Assembly (NCBI GenBank): GCA_903813345.2
Contig: CAIIXF020000004.1
Span: forward strand, 2,811,525 to 2,875,524
Origin: Owenia fusiformis
Taxonomy: Eukaryota > Annelida > Polychaeta > Sabellida > Oweniidae
DNA length: 64,000 nt
Direction of reading: 5' to 3'
The notes under the pieces were generated by a model. The model had not been told where the DNA came from, did no database searches, and worked only from the letters and a program-made list of their open reading frames with translations. Below, piece after piece: positions 15,591 through 28,600 of this stretch (its first letter is position 1; the number at the start of each line of letters is the position of its first letter). The position numbers and the translations under genes were made by a program.

Positions 15591-15910
15591 TACACTCCCC
15601 TCCAAAAGTTTGGCAATACTACCTTGCCTATTGGAAAACATGTTAAAGCTATAAACGGACTAACTTTGGCACTCTATGCATTATATACAAAAATATCCTA
15701 TGATTTGCTCATGTAAAGATTTTTATTCATGATCGGATATCATATCTGGCACTCTATACATTATATACATAAAAGATATCCTATGATTTACTCATGTCAA
15801 GATGTTTATCCATGATTGGATATCATATCTGCACCCACAAATGTAGCTGGAGTGCAGATTATGATACACAACAAGACCAAGAAAATCATATCATGAGTAA
15901 ATCATAAGAT
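15591..15910. repeat. Tc1/mariner-like end and local 80 bp duplication
   Basis: TACACTCCCCTCCAAAAGTT at 15,591 matches the termini of the foldback at 62,658-63,535. It is followed by two copies of a segment of about 80 bp (GCATTATATACA... ATCATATCTGG). No second terminus is evident. Confidence 0.55.
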
Positions 15911-16484
15911 GTTTTTTTGATTCCATAGTTAAACTCGCATATTCTTAACTTCTAATTATCGCCACAAAAAAAATCAAATAATCAATGATGAAAATGTAAC
16001 ATTTCCAATTCCTTCTCGTTTTCAGTCAAGTAGCAAAAAACATTCAATATTTAAGATCAGAGTGAGCCTTCAGATTTTGTACCGTCTCTGATGATTCAGA
16101 AGCACATTTGAGGTTTGGGAAAAATATGACATTTATCCACTTGTTGCAAAGATTTTTACTTTACACGATATCCAATGAATATCCCATGGAAGAAATATAA
16201 TATACAATATTAATGGGACATTTTAATAAGCATATGTCAGTTGTATTCATCATGTTCTAAATGTATAGATATCCAGCAATGACCCCAAGAGGAGTTTTTT
16301 CACAAAGTCTATTGGCATACTGGAGATTGAGTTCAGTTTAGAGTCCCTATTAGGCCTAAGGACATCAGGGCTTTAACAATTGTGAATGAAATCTTATTTC
16401 GAGCAATGAGCCCTTGAAGATTTTTGAACACCATTTGTAAGCATACTGACGTCTTCATTCAGGCTGAATCTCAAATGCGTAAGC

Positions 16485-16635
16485 TCATTGAGGAGTTTGT
16501 TCATTATTGTAAGTGTAGTCTCCTTCCATTTGCGTAATATTGCTGGAGTTCAGTAAATTAATTAAACTATCTCCAGAACTGGTGCCGCTGTTCGTTATAT
16601 TTGGCATAAATACGTCATGGTTGACTGGTTGGACT
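16485..16635 (-). CDS. STAT: STAT last coding exon 22 with stop
   Basis: Residues 872-921 (VQPVNHDVFMPNITNSG..., MEGDYTYNNEQTPQ) and TGA at 16,487-16,485. Acceptor AATTTTCAG. The end is a Ser/Asn/Thr-rich tail with two tyrosines. Downstream 3' UTR limits are unclear; minus-strand ATTAAA near 16,225 and AATAAA near 15,722 are possible poly(A) signals. Confidence 0.9.
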
Positions 16636-19600
16636 CTGAAAATTAAAATATAAATATCAATGGACCTTTTCAATAAATCCTTTTTGGAGCCATAGTAACT
16701 ACATGTAGGAATTATTGGCTGTGATTGGTGATAGATAAACTCAGTAAAGTCATCAAGAGGAATTGGTTCAACTTTTACTGCATTTAAGCACTATTTGTTT
16801 TCAAATGGGCAATGGTACCTAGACACATTAACCCAGTGGGGCATTCCTTTCGTTGGAGAATGGGGACTAGGGTAATCCGATGTTTGGCCAAAAAACAACT
16901 TTGATTTGAATCACCTTCCTCATTTGACTTACTCTTGTCCATGGCCAAAAACACATACATACCTTTTGAGACCCAAATCTCATTGGAAATTTACCCATGC
17001 TTTGACCAATGATTTTTGTTATTTTCGATAGATTGCTATCTCCATTTGAAGGATACAATATTCTATTTCATTTATTTATTTTCGTTTCACGACAGATTTT
17101 CTAATACTCACATGACATTTTGTTGAGGTGAGAGTGCGCCATTATTGACGACCTCCTCCTCTTGAACGCCAATGTTAGGGTCCAGAACATTCTGGAGAAG
17201 AGACGCCACTGCAAACACAACAGTAAAAACACAACAGTAAAAATATAATAAAAAGACATTAACATGCAGAATATCACCACCTGCCGTCTGTTACAGATGC
17301 CAAACACCAACCGCTGACCACCAAACACCAACTGCCAAACACCATCCACAAAAAATTTGGAGACTAACAATGTCAAAACCTGTGGTGGTGACATAACAAC
17401 ACATTTAACAAAATGTCACCTCATCTTGAAAATACAAAAGTATAACAATTAATCTGACACAGACAGATACTGATATTCTCACATTCTCATATGAATGCTG
17501 GTTACAAAAAAAAGTGGCTATAACAACACACAGGGTGGGCTAAAAAAATGTGACAGATTTTAAAGTGTAATAGCTCGTTCATTATTGGCATGATTGATCT
17601 CAAACTTTCTGAGATGACTAAGAATTGATGCACATTTTGTTCCACATTTAAGTTAGTGGATTTTCTGAACGTCTCTGCATTTTAAGGTGGCTACCTTCCA
17701 TGACAAATTGATTTTTAGTGCAGCTCAGCTCCTTATACAAATAATATTTTAAACGATGACAACAGAAATTCAAGACATACTCGCAAAGACCTTTCCTTGG
17801 AGTCAGCTGATGAATATACATGTACTCATCCGAAACATGTTTTGACATTCTGATACTCATAGCATCTCTGTTGCATCGCAAATGAAGGATAGAGATGGAG
17901 ATGACGTGGCTTACCATGATGATGTTTTGAGAAATATTAAACTACTCTGTACAAATACAAATGCAGTGAAATGGTAATACATACCTTCACTTGGGGACAT
18001 ATCCAGTGAATTTGTCTGCATCAATGAACCTATTGCAGGAAGACCAGTGTGGCCACCTTGATTTTGTTCAAATCCTTGATACATTGGACCAATATTACTG
18101 TAGTTGTTGACCATAATAGTATCATCCACAGAGTCCCCTAAAACATAAGACACTTTACTAAAGGATTCCTGCATCATTCTTCATTGGAATTTCAAAAGCT
18201 GTACATGCTCTAATCTATCCCTAATCTATAATAATCTATCTCTAATATATCCGAGGGCAAACCCTGAAGAAAGTATAGTCTTTATGGTTTACTGCATTCA
18301 CTTAAGTGATTTTATTTCGTGTAGAATGAAACATGTACAATATTTTTATTGCAATTCAAATATTCTGTTTCAGGAAATTCAAAATACTACTAATATATAT
18401 TTTGAAGTCAAAAACTTTTCTAGTTCTTTCCCTTTTAAGTCATTGCACTTAATACATATTTGTAGTTTCTTACCATTGGCATAATCTTCAAGGACTGACT
18501 GGCTTCCAATAGAACTTACAGATGGGATGTTATAGTCAGGTTCAGTCTGCCTGTTGTTGATCTGCCTGCAATGGAATAGAATAAAATATTTACTCTGCTT
18601 GATCTTCTAGCTTTAAAAGTAATGGTTTAGGAGTACATGAGGTTTTTGGCTTTTTCAGTGCCAAAGAAATTCATAAAGTATAGATATTGACCAATTTGAC
18701 TAGAAATACTTCATAAAAAGTACTCAAGTGAAAATCCAAAATATTTTTATATTTTATATTTATATAATTCTACTCTTTCCCTGCATTTAATAATTTGTAA
18801 TTTGCATGTAAAATTTGCATGTGTAATTTGCATGTGAAATTTGCATGTGAAAACATGATCACCATGAAATGATTTAATTATGAAAAGATCCTGTAATTGG
18901 AAATAATGTAAAAAAGTCAGTCATCTCAGTCAGGATCAAGCCCACGACCCCTCACTATCTAGACAATTGCTCTACCACTGAGCTACAGGACCAACTGGCT
19001 TTTCCACATCAACATAACACATACAATATATAGCATGGGCAATATTTATAATAAGAAACTGCAACAAGAGCTTCCAAATTATAACAACTTAGACACTGCT
19101 ACTCTTAGACATTGCTTATATAGGATTACAGTCATTACTTACTCTAAGACATTGCTTATATAGGATTACAGTCATTACTTACTCTAAGACATTGCTTATA
19201 TAGGATTACAGTCATTACTTACTCTAAGACATTGCTTATATAGGATTACAGTCATTACTTACTCTAAGACATTGCTTATATAGGATTACAGTCATTACTT
19301 ACTCTAAGACATTGCTTATATAGGATTACAGTCATTACTTACTCTAAGACATTGCTTATATAGGATTACAGTCATTACTTACTCTAAGACATTGCTTATA
19401 TAGGATTACAGTCATTACTTACTCTAAGACATTGCTTATATAGGATTACAGTCATTACTTACTCTAAGACATTGCTTATATAGGATTACAGTCATTACTT
19501 ACTCTAAGACATTGCTTATATAGGATTACAGTCATTACTTACTCTAAGACATTGCTTATATAGGATTACAGTCATTACTTACTCTAAGACATTGCTTATA

Positions 19601-22600
19601 TAGGATTACACTCATTACTTACTCTAAGACATTGCTTATATAGGATTACAGTCATTACTTACTCTAAGACATTGCTTATATAGGATTACAGTCATTACTT
19701 ACTCTAAGACATTGCTTATATAGGATTACAGTCATTACTTACTCTAAGACATTGCTTATATAGGATTACAGTCATTACTTACTCTAAGACATTCCTTATA
19801 TAGAAGTACAGTCATTACTTACTCTAAGACCTCTTCAGTGAGTTTCAGTTCAGCCTTGGGGTTCAATCCAATGTAATTGGGTCTCAATTCCTGGTTGTCT
19901 TTCGCTGTAAAATCAATGGAAATTGCATGTATTAAAATGGTACTATTCAGTTGGCTCACTTGGTTGCAAGCAAATTTCTTCTCTAAAACAAGACAAAAGT
20001 AGGTGTAAAATACCAATATGGATTGGATACACATAAAATGGATAGGAGAAGCTCCATCGGATGGAAGCTTTTATTTGCTAGAAACAAATGGACATATTTG
20101 ACGTTTTTGAAACTACTAAGAAAGTTTTAGAATATACATCAATGTACTCAAAAAGGGAACAAACCTACCTTTCTTTTTGCTTGTGTAGTTTTTGAATGTT
20201 TCTTGGACTGGCCTATCTGGGTAAAGATATTCAAGTGAGGGGATATCAAGGAGGAGTCTTCCCAGACTTCCCTTCTTTGTAAGTTCCTCTCCTGATTGTG
20301 GCTCTATATGCTGAACCAAACCATCGGCTGAAATATAGTGAAACCTGTATATCAGAACCCCTCTCTTATCGGAACACCTCTCAATGTGAACAGTGAACCA
20401 AGCGATTGGCTGAAATATAGTGAAACCTGTATATCAGAACCCCTCTCTTATCGGAACACCTCTCAATGTGAACAGTGAACCAAACCATCGGCTGAAATAT
20501 AGTGAAACTTTTATATCGGAACACCTCTCTTGTCTGAACACCTCTCAATATGAACAATTTTTCTCAGATCCAAATCTGTTATCTCCCATTGACTTACATA
20601 TTCATTAAATCTTAAAATGTGAACACCTGCTAATCTTAATGATCAGTTTTGGTCCATCCCGGAGGCATTCAGACACTGTATTTGAATTACAGTAGATTGA
20701 TTTGGATTGATTGTGTGCCATATGAACACACACATTGCCTGATTTGGATTGATTGTGTGCCATATGAGCACACACATTGCCTGATTTGGATTGATTGTGT
20801 GCCATATGAACACACACATTGCCTGATTTGGATTGATTGTGTGCCATATGAGCACACACATTGCCTGATTTGGATTGATTGTGTGCCATATGAACACACA
20901 CATTGCCTGATTTGGATTGATTGTGTGCCATATGAACACACACATTGCCTGATTTGGATTGATTGTGTGCCATATGAACACACACATTGCCTCATCTTGC
21001 CACATATTTGTAGTTTAGGTTGGTTTATATTGCTTATTGAAACTATTGTCATTTATATAAGCATCATAATAATTAATATTATATGCTCATCTCTGTAGAG
21101 ATTTTCAAAGCATGTATGGTTATGCATCCAAAATCCCTTGATGCATCTAAATATCTGTTTCTTAAAATGAACATTTACTTAATTTAATTAACAATGGAAA
21201 CTAGCTTTCAAATAACCTCTATTTTCTGGTAATTGTCTACATAACATTTATGCCCCCATTCCCTCCTAATCTTCTTTATACGTCTAAATATCTCTGTTTA
21301 TCGAAATGAACTTTTAACCCAGCTTAACAGTGGGAGCTTTCCGATGAGCTTATTTTATAGTAATCATATTCCTCTCATTTATCCCCCCATTTCCTCCTAA
21401 CCCTACCTCTTTATTCACCTAAATATACATGTTTATCAAAATGAGCATTTACCTATTTTAACAGTTGGAATTTCCAAATCTTATCATTTATCTAAATATA
21501 CATGTTTATCAAAATGAGCATTTACCTATTTTAACAGTTGGAACTAGCTTTCCAATGAGCTTCATCTTCTGGTTATCATCAATCTCTGATGCACTGAATC
21601 TTAAGATGAAGTTATGTGCTTTAATGTTAGGGTCCTCCAGTTGTGCTATGCAGTCCTGGCCGCTAATGAAACCCTCCACGAGTCTGAAGTTATAACAAAA
21701 GCAGCGCATGTTGAGATCATATGAGATCATAGCCTTCGATGAGATCTTTTAATGATAATTTGAAAATATAAAGAGACCACCAATAAGCTGTACAATTAAT
21801 TTTGATGTCAATGCAGGCCCGTAGCCTGCAGAGTTTGGGCAAACCCCCCCCCCCTGGCCAAAAATTCTTTCAAAATCATGCAGGTTTTACCATTTTGAGC
21901 ACTTCCTAAGTGATTTTAACCATATTTGGGCCAAAATTGTCAAATGTGAACCCCCCCTGGAAATTTTTGAAAACTGAATCCCCCTTAGCAAATCCTGGCT
22001 ACGGGCCTGCAATGTGATATCATTTTAAACATAAGATCTTCTAATATAAGGCAGCTACTTTTGGAAGGTTTGAGATATTACCCCTCTTTCCACGCCTCTT
22101 TCAGATGGTCATTTGTAAGGTTAAGACATGCGTAGAACCAGCGCCAGAACGTGAAATCTTTGCCATTCATACGATCCTGAAATGAGATACCTGTATTTCA
22201 ATTTCAATACATTGTCTATGCATGAATTAATTGAAAAATAACTACATATTAAAATACATATAATTTGAGTGTGCTTGTAATATTTCATTATATATGAATT
22301 ATGAATCCATCATAAAATGTCAAGTTGGTCATAAGATTGAAAATAATGGTATATGGTAAAGTAAAAAAATGTTAGGGATTGTATCAAATTATCAACAGAG
22401 ATAATTTCATGATGGTTTAACCCCCCCCCCCCCCCTCCCATCATCTAAGAATTACAAAGTGTTTACATGTACTTGTCTTTAAATTGAATATATAAATAAA
22501 TAGTACCATGGGTTCTGGGCTCACATGGTATTGCTCAAGAGAAAAGTGAATGATGGCTAAAATGGCAGGCAATAAAAAATCAGATATAAATTTTTGCCAA

Positions 22601-25600
22601 TTTCTTGACAAAATTATAGACTACTGTTTACATTGACATGTGGTTTTACAATGCAGGACACCTGAAATCACTTATAAATATACTTAATTGTCAAAACGTG
22701 AATTTTCGGCAACTAAAATGGCAGCCACTTTGAAAATAGGTAAGCTTTTGTACCTGGACTCACAGGAAGGACTTCTGTGTTAAAGAGGAACCAAAATAAT
22801 TTAAAACAGGAATCTTATTGACCCAGGTTTTAAAACAATATTTCACATTTTAGTGGAAGATAGAACAAAGTAATAAAAAGTTTTGAAATACCTTACAAAA
22901 TTTCTCTCTTGTGATACAAGATTCATTGTCCACATCTGACCCTGAAAATAGCAAAAATTATATAAATGCATTTTTCATGAACGTTTTTTTAAACTCCTTA
23001 TATTATGACCTTGAGGCAGATTGGAGCGCCATCTTGTACAGTGTGCACATATTCTAAATGATGAAATAAATTGATTTCAGGGACCTGTTATCTCTAAACT
23101 CTGGGGCTTTCCCTCCTCTTATTGGATGCAATGCAAGAAATAACTTTGCTTCACTTCATTAAATATTCATAATTAAGTCAAAGTGATACAGGTATCATAT
23201 ATAGTGATATCTACATGTAAAATTACATCTAGAAATGTGGTTCCAAAAATTGTTCATCAACTTTGAAAATTTAAATTTCTTTGAAAATGTGACTTCTAGG
23301 TCAGGAAGATATACCTATAAACATGGAATATGCTAAAATGAGATTAGACCTACCATTGAAAGCCATAAAACGTAGAAAGTTGATATGTCTTTCTTCAAGG
23401 CCTTTTCCATTGTGATTATGAAACATATTGTTTAAAACACAGGCAAGTTTCCTCCAAAGAGTGTCTGAGGGATACTTATAGGGAAGAGCATTCTGAAAAG
23501 GAAAGATATATGTGCAGTAGACTGATAAAGTTCATTCTCCAAACTGAGACTTGTCCTTTTAAAGTTGAAAAAATAGCACTTTTGTATTGGAAAATCCAAC
23601 ATGGCCACCAAGTAATTTTACTAGCATACGAAAAACCTAATCAAATAATTGTATAAGTCTGCTCTTGGAAGTGTAAAAAATTTAAGTTGAAGGGATAAGC
23701 TCTCCTTGACTTGGTAAGTTTGTGTTTCACCAAACACCAACCCATACGGTTCTGTTACACCAAACACCAACCCACACGGTTCTGTTACACCAAACACCAA
23801 CCCACACGGTTCTGTTACACCAAACACCAACCCACACGGACACACGCACAAGATAACAATATAGCAGTTTGAAAAAGTGTGATAAAATGGTACTCTTACC
23901 GGCTCAGAGAAAGCGCTATACCAAACCAGATTACACTAAACACCAACCCACACAGACACACGCACAAGATAACAATATAGCTGTTTGAAAAAGTGTGATA
24001 AAATGGTACTCTTACCGGCTCAGAGAAAGCGCTATACCAAACCAGATTACACTAAACACCAACCCACACAGACTAGAGGTGTCAAGTATTAACCGGTTAA
24101 CCGGTTAACCGCCGATAATGCCTTGACCGGTCTGTGTTTTTATGGGCGGTTAGTTGACCGTGTATAATTCTGTTATTTCCCGCGCTTATTTTGCATGCTA
24201 ATCCGTTTGATTTCATGGTGTCAGCTTCACGTAAGCTACTCATACATGTCATAAGTCCTATAACTCCTTACAAACATCCAATCAGCAACTTTAATCCCTG
24301 CCACATTGCTTTCCCGCGCTTACTTTGCATTTTAATCTGTTTGTTTTTCAAGCGTCAGTTTCATGTGAGCTACTCATACATGTGATAGGTCCGATAATTC
24401 CTTACAAACATCCAATCAGCAACTATAATTCCTGCCACATTGCTTTCCCGCGCATACTTACATAGAATAGAGTAAAGCTTGACGAACGTAAAAAATAAAC
24501 GCCGATATATCATTTTTCCAATTTTTTTCAACTTTCAAGATCGAAGATGAAGATTTCATTTGAAATTATCAGTTCAAATTTCCCGCCGGTTAACCGACTT
24601 TAACCGGTAAAAACACCCGGTTAACCGGTTAATGCTCAAGCGGTTAATTGACACCACTAACACAGACACACGCACAAGATAACAATATAGCTGTTTGAAA
24701 AAGTGTGATAAAATGGTACTCTTACCGGCTCAGAGAAAGCGCTATACCAAACCAGATTACACTAAACACCAACCCACACAGACACACGCACAAGATAACA
24801 ATATAGCTGTTTGAAAAAGTGTGATAAAATGGTACTCTTACCGGCTCAGAGAAAGCGCTATACCAAACCAGATTACACTAAACACCAACCCACACAGACA
24901 CACGCACAAGATAACAATATAGCTGTTTGAAAAAGTGTGATAAAATGGTACTCTTACCGGCTCAGAGAAAGCGCTATACCAAACCAGATTACACAATGAG
25001 TTGGGTTCTTGGCAACTCTTTACAACCAGTGTGAGAGGCTTTGAGATAGTCTAAAAAATAAATGACACAAGATAAAATATAAGTTAATTCAAGAAATTTG
25101 GCCCAGATTCTTTTTGTGTATTATAAAATTCTGACCTGAGGTAACATCTACTTCTAAACTTTACAATACATTTAAGAATGAAAATACATCAACTCAAATA
25201 AGTAAAAATTTTGTATTCCCTCTCGAGCATCCTCCGATCACAGGGCTTCAAAATCCAGAATATCTTCTTTCTTTTTACACCCTGCTATAAGCAGTTAGCA
25301 ATTCCCCGATTAAGAACTCGCAATCTGATTGGCTGTCGCAACACTGCGACAGAAATCATGTATAAGTCATTGTGCATAATTAGATCACGTGATTCAGTTA
25401 AATCGGCCGGGCGCGTCTAAATTGGTTATAGCAGGTGGAAGAAGGAGGTACGTATTCTGGACACCTGCTTAGGAGGATGCCTCTCGAGAAATGGCAGATA
25501 TTTAAATCGCTCATTACCCTTAAAGATAAAAGCATGAAATAACCATGGCAACCATGACTTTTTCATAACACAAATATGAATACCTTAACAGTGTACATGA

Positions 25601-28600
25601 TTTCTCCAAGTTTGATGTTTGCCTGAAAAAGAACTCCATACATCTGTTCTCCCACTTCTTGCGCCCCTCGTTTGCCACGTCTGAATTTTGTCACTCTCAT
25701 ATTCTGGAACGACGCAACCACTGACTTTGTGTAACCCTGGGGAGCTAGATTGGCATTATTATTGGTCAGCTGTAATGATGGTTTATCTGTGTCAAGTCTG
25801 TAACATAAGAGTGTCAAGTCTGTACATAATAGCATCAAATCTGAAATATAAGTGTCAGGTCTGTAACACAAGAGTGTCATGTCTGTAACATAAAATGATC
25901 AAATATGTAACATACGAATATCAAATTTGTAACTGTTTACATTTGAGCATCAAATCGGTAACATAATTGTCAGATCTGTAACACCCGCTGTAACACAAGA
26001 GTGTCATATCTGTAACATAAAAGGATCAAGTATGTAACATAAGAATATACAGTCTGTATCATAAGAGTATCAAATAAGTAACAGGGTGTCACAAGGGTGT
26101 CAAATGATCAAGTGTGTAATATAAGTGTCAAATCTGTTACACAAGAGTGTTACATGTATGTCTTTGAATATAAGTGTCAAGTCTGTAACACAAGAATGTC
26201 TAATCAACAACATAAAATGATAAAGTATGTAACACAAAAGATTCAAGTCTGATGCATGAAGTTAGTTACTTCAAACTATTTTTACAGGGTGTCCGACAAT
26301 TGAAGTAAACATTGAAAGAGGTACATATAAATAGGTTTCAATATTGGTTTATATTGTTCTTTTGCCAATTTCAGATCTACAAAATATGGAGTTTCTAGTC
26401 CATTTTAAGTTACCATGGTTACCATACCATGCATAATATGTTACATGGATAGTAAACTGATTGTCAAAAAATGAACAGAAAAGAAATATAGCATAACAAA
26501 CACTGTATGTTCCATATGTTAATTGTGAAAGAGTAATGGAGATTAAAAAACAGGACAAACCAATAACTTATTGAACACCCTGTGTATTCATAACATAAAC
26601 ACTGTACTGTAGGCCTACCTCTCTGCATGCATTAACTCTTTCTCACTGTAGAAACCAGCACTGATGGCTTGTGGCATCATTTTCCCAATGTCCAAATCTC
26701 TACCAGCTAACAGCCTGGAATATATATCAAAACATGCTAAATCAAGACACCAAGTACAGTATTGACTGCGGTATTGACCAAGGAGGATTGACTTTCAGGG
26801 TTCCAACTCAATATTCGACCTTGACCTTGATTAGAACAAAGTAAAGCATTAAGTGTAATAAAAAAGTCATTATTTTAGAAGACAATATTGTAGTAAATGC
26901 TTTATATATCCAGGAGGATGTCCAGCGCATTTGATTAATTGTATGTTATTAAGACACAAAGTATTGGCCTTGAAATTCAAAATGGCCACCTTGAGCATTA
27001 CCCAGCATGCCCAAAACCAAATCATATCCAAGCACCAATCTGCAGTTGCCTTTGGTGATTTCAAGTCTTAAATGGATAAATGCTGTTCTGGACATGCAAT
27101 GCCTCTATAGCATGCCAATAAGCGCAAGACAACTCAATATGCAATTTTGAAGTGTGATAAAAATTGAATGGAACAAATGGCTACTCAAGGAAAATAAATC
27201 TTAAATATTCCAACATTCAGTGCATTAACCAACAGTTGACTCAAAATATAGATTTTACTATTGACACTAAAAACCAATTGAAATGCATACTACAACCAAC
27301 CCACAATACCAGGGGTGTAATATCAAAATAGATGAGGCTAATTGAAATAGGTGAGGCTAACTGAAATAAGTGAGGCAAAACTCCAAGCCAAAGAGGATAT
27401 CATATTACTATGGCACTTAATATTCCCACCTGGGTCACAAAATGTTTTCTGTAATTTACAAGGTGAAATTTCTTTTTTTTTTAATTCTCTGAACATTTTT
27501 TAGGCATTGCCTCACCTGCCTTGCTATGGATACATCCCACATAGAAAGTTAAGGTGTCAAATATATACGTATGTACCTCAGTGTGAAGTTGACATTCTCT
27601 GAAGTGCCATTAGTTGTACTGGACATCACAAGGACTTGCAATGACTGGATCTCAATGACAAGAGACCTTCAAAAGAGAATACATGTATATTGTATATGTG
27701 TTAAAGGCAGAATCGTATCTATAGGGAGTGACAAAATTGCAAGCAACATGTACAGTTGACCTACCAATATATTCCTTACAATCTAAAATATAATATCTCC
27801 AAAAAGATCCACGATATGTTATTAAGGAATCAGACTTTGGAGTGCCTAAATGGAGTAAATGTGCACATTTTCCAAAATTTAATAAAAATGGTTACCTTAT
27901 ACACTGAACATGTATTTATAGAAAAAGGAATGCATTATTGTGAAAATCTTCAGTTCTCCTCAAATGTAGTATACACTTTGGGAATTTTAAGAAAATAGAG
28001 ATGACAAGGAATAATATGATCCCAAAATATTCTAAAACAATTTTCGTCAAGAGTACTCTCCAGAATCTTGCCGGAGCTGATTCTGCCTTGAATTAGTTGC
28101 TTTGTATATTCACAGTTATAAGTATGTTTAGAATAAAGCTTTGAAATCTGAATCTGTATTATAATGCCTTGGGTTTAGAAAATGCATATTTATATCTATT
28201 TTTATATATTTACTGTAAAAAGTCAATGTGAAGATGTAAGTTTACAGCATAAATAGATTTACACCCATCCTCCGATCACAGGGCTTCAAAATCCAGAGTA
28301 TCTCTTTCTTTTTACCCCCTGCTATAAGCAGATAGGATTTCCCCGATAAGAACTCGCAATTTGATTTGCTGCCACAGCGCAGCGACAGCATTCATGAATA
28401 CGTCATCGGCGCATAATTAGATCACGCGATTCAGTTTAATCGGGTGCTTCCAACTTGGTTATAGCAGGGAGGAAGAAGGAGGTACGGATCCTGGCCACCT
28501 GCTTATTAGGAGGATGATTTGTCCCTTACTTTTCCAAAAGACTAGAGAAGTTGGCGTGGACATCCTCAAGTAGTTTTCTCACGTCAGCCGCAATGTTCTG

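Noticed and set aside
18918-18998. Functional tRNA gene
   Set aside because: A box is good but acceptor strands do not pair and the T arm is degraded; fits a SINE or pseudogene.
19101-19820. Possible CRISPR-like direct repeats
   Set aside because: Head-to-tail 40 bp units with no unique spacers, in a eukaryotic intron; it is a minisatellite.
20605-21098. Four overlapping ORFs of 120-149 codons
   Set aside because: All come from the seven-unit 42 bp minisatellite, whose period is divisible by three; it is intronic between two firm STAT exons.
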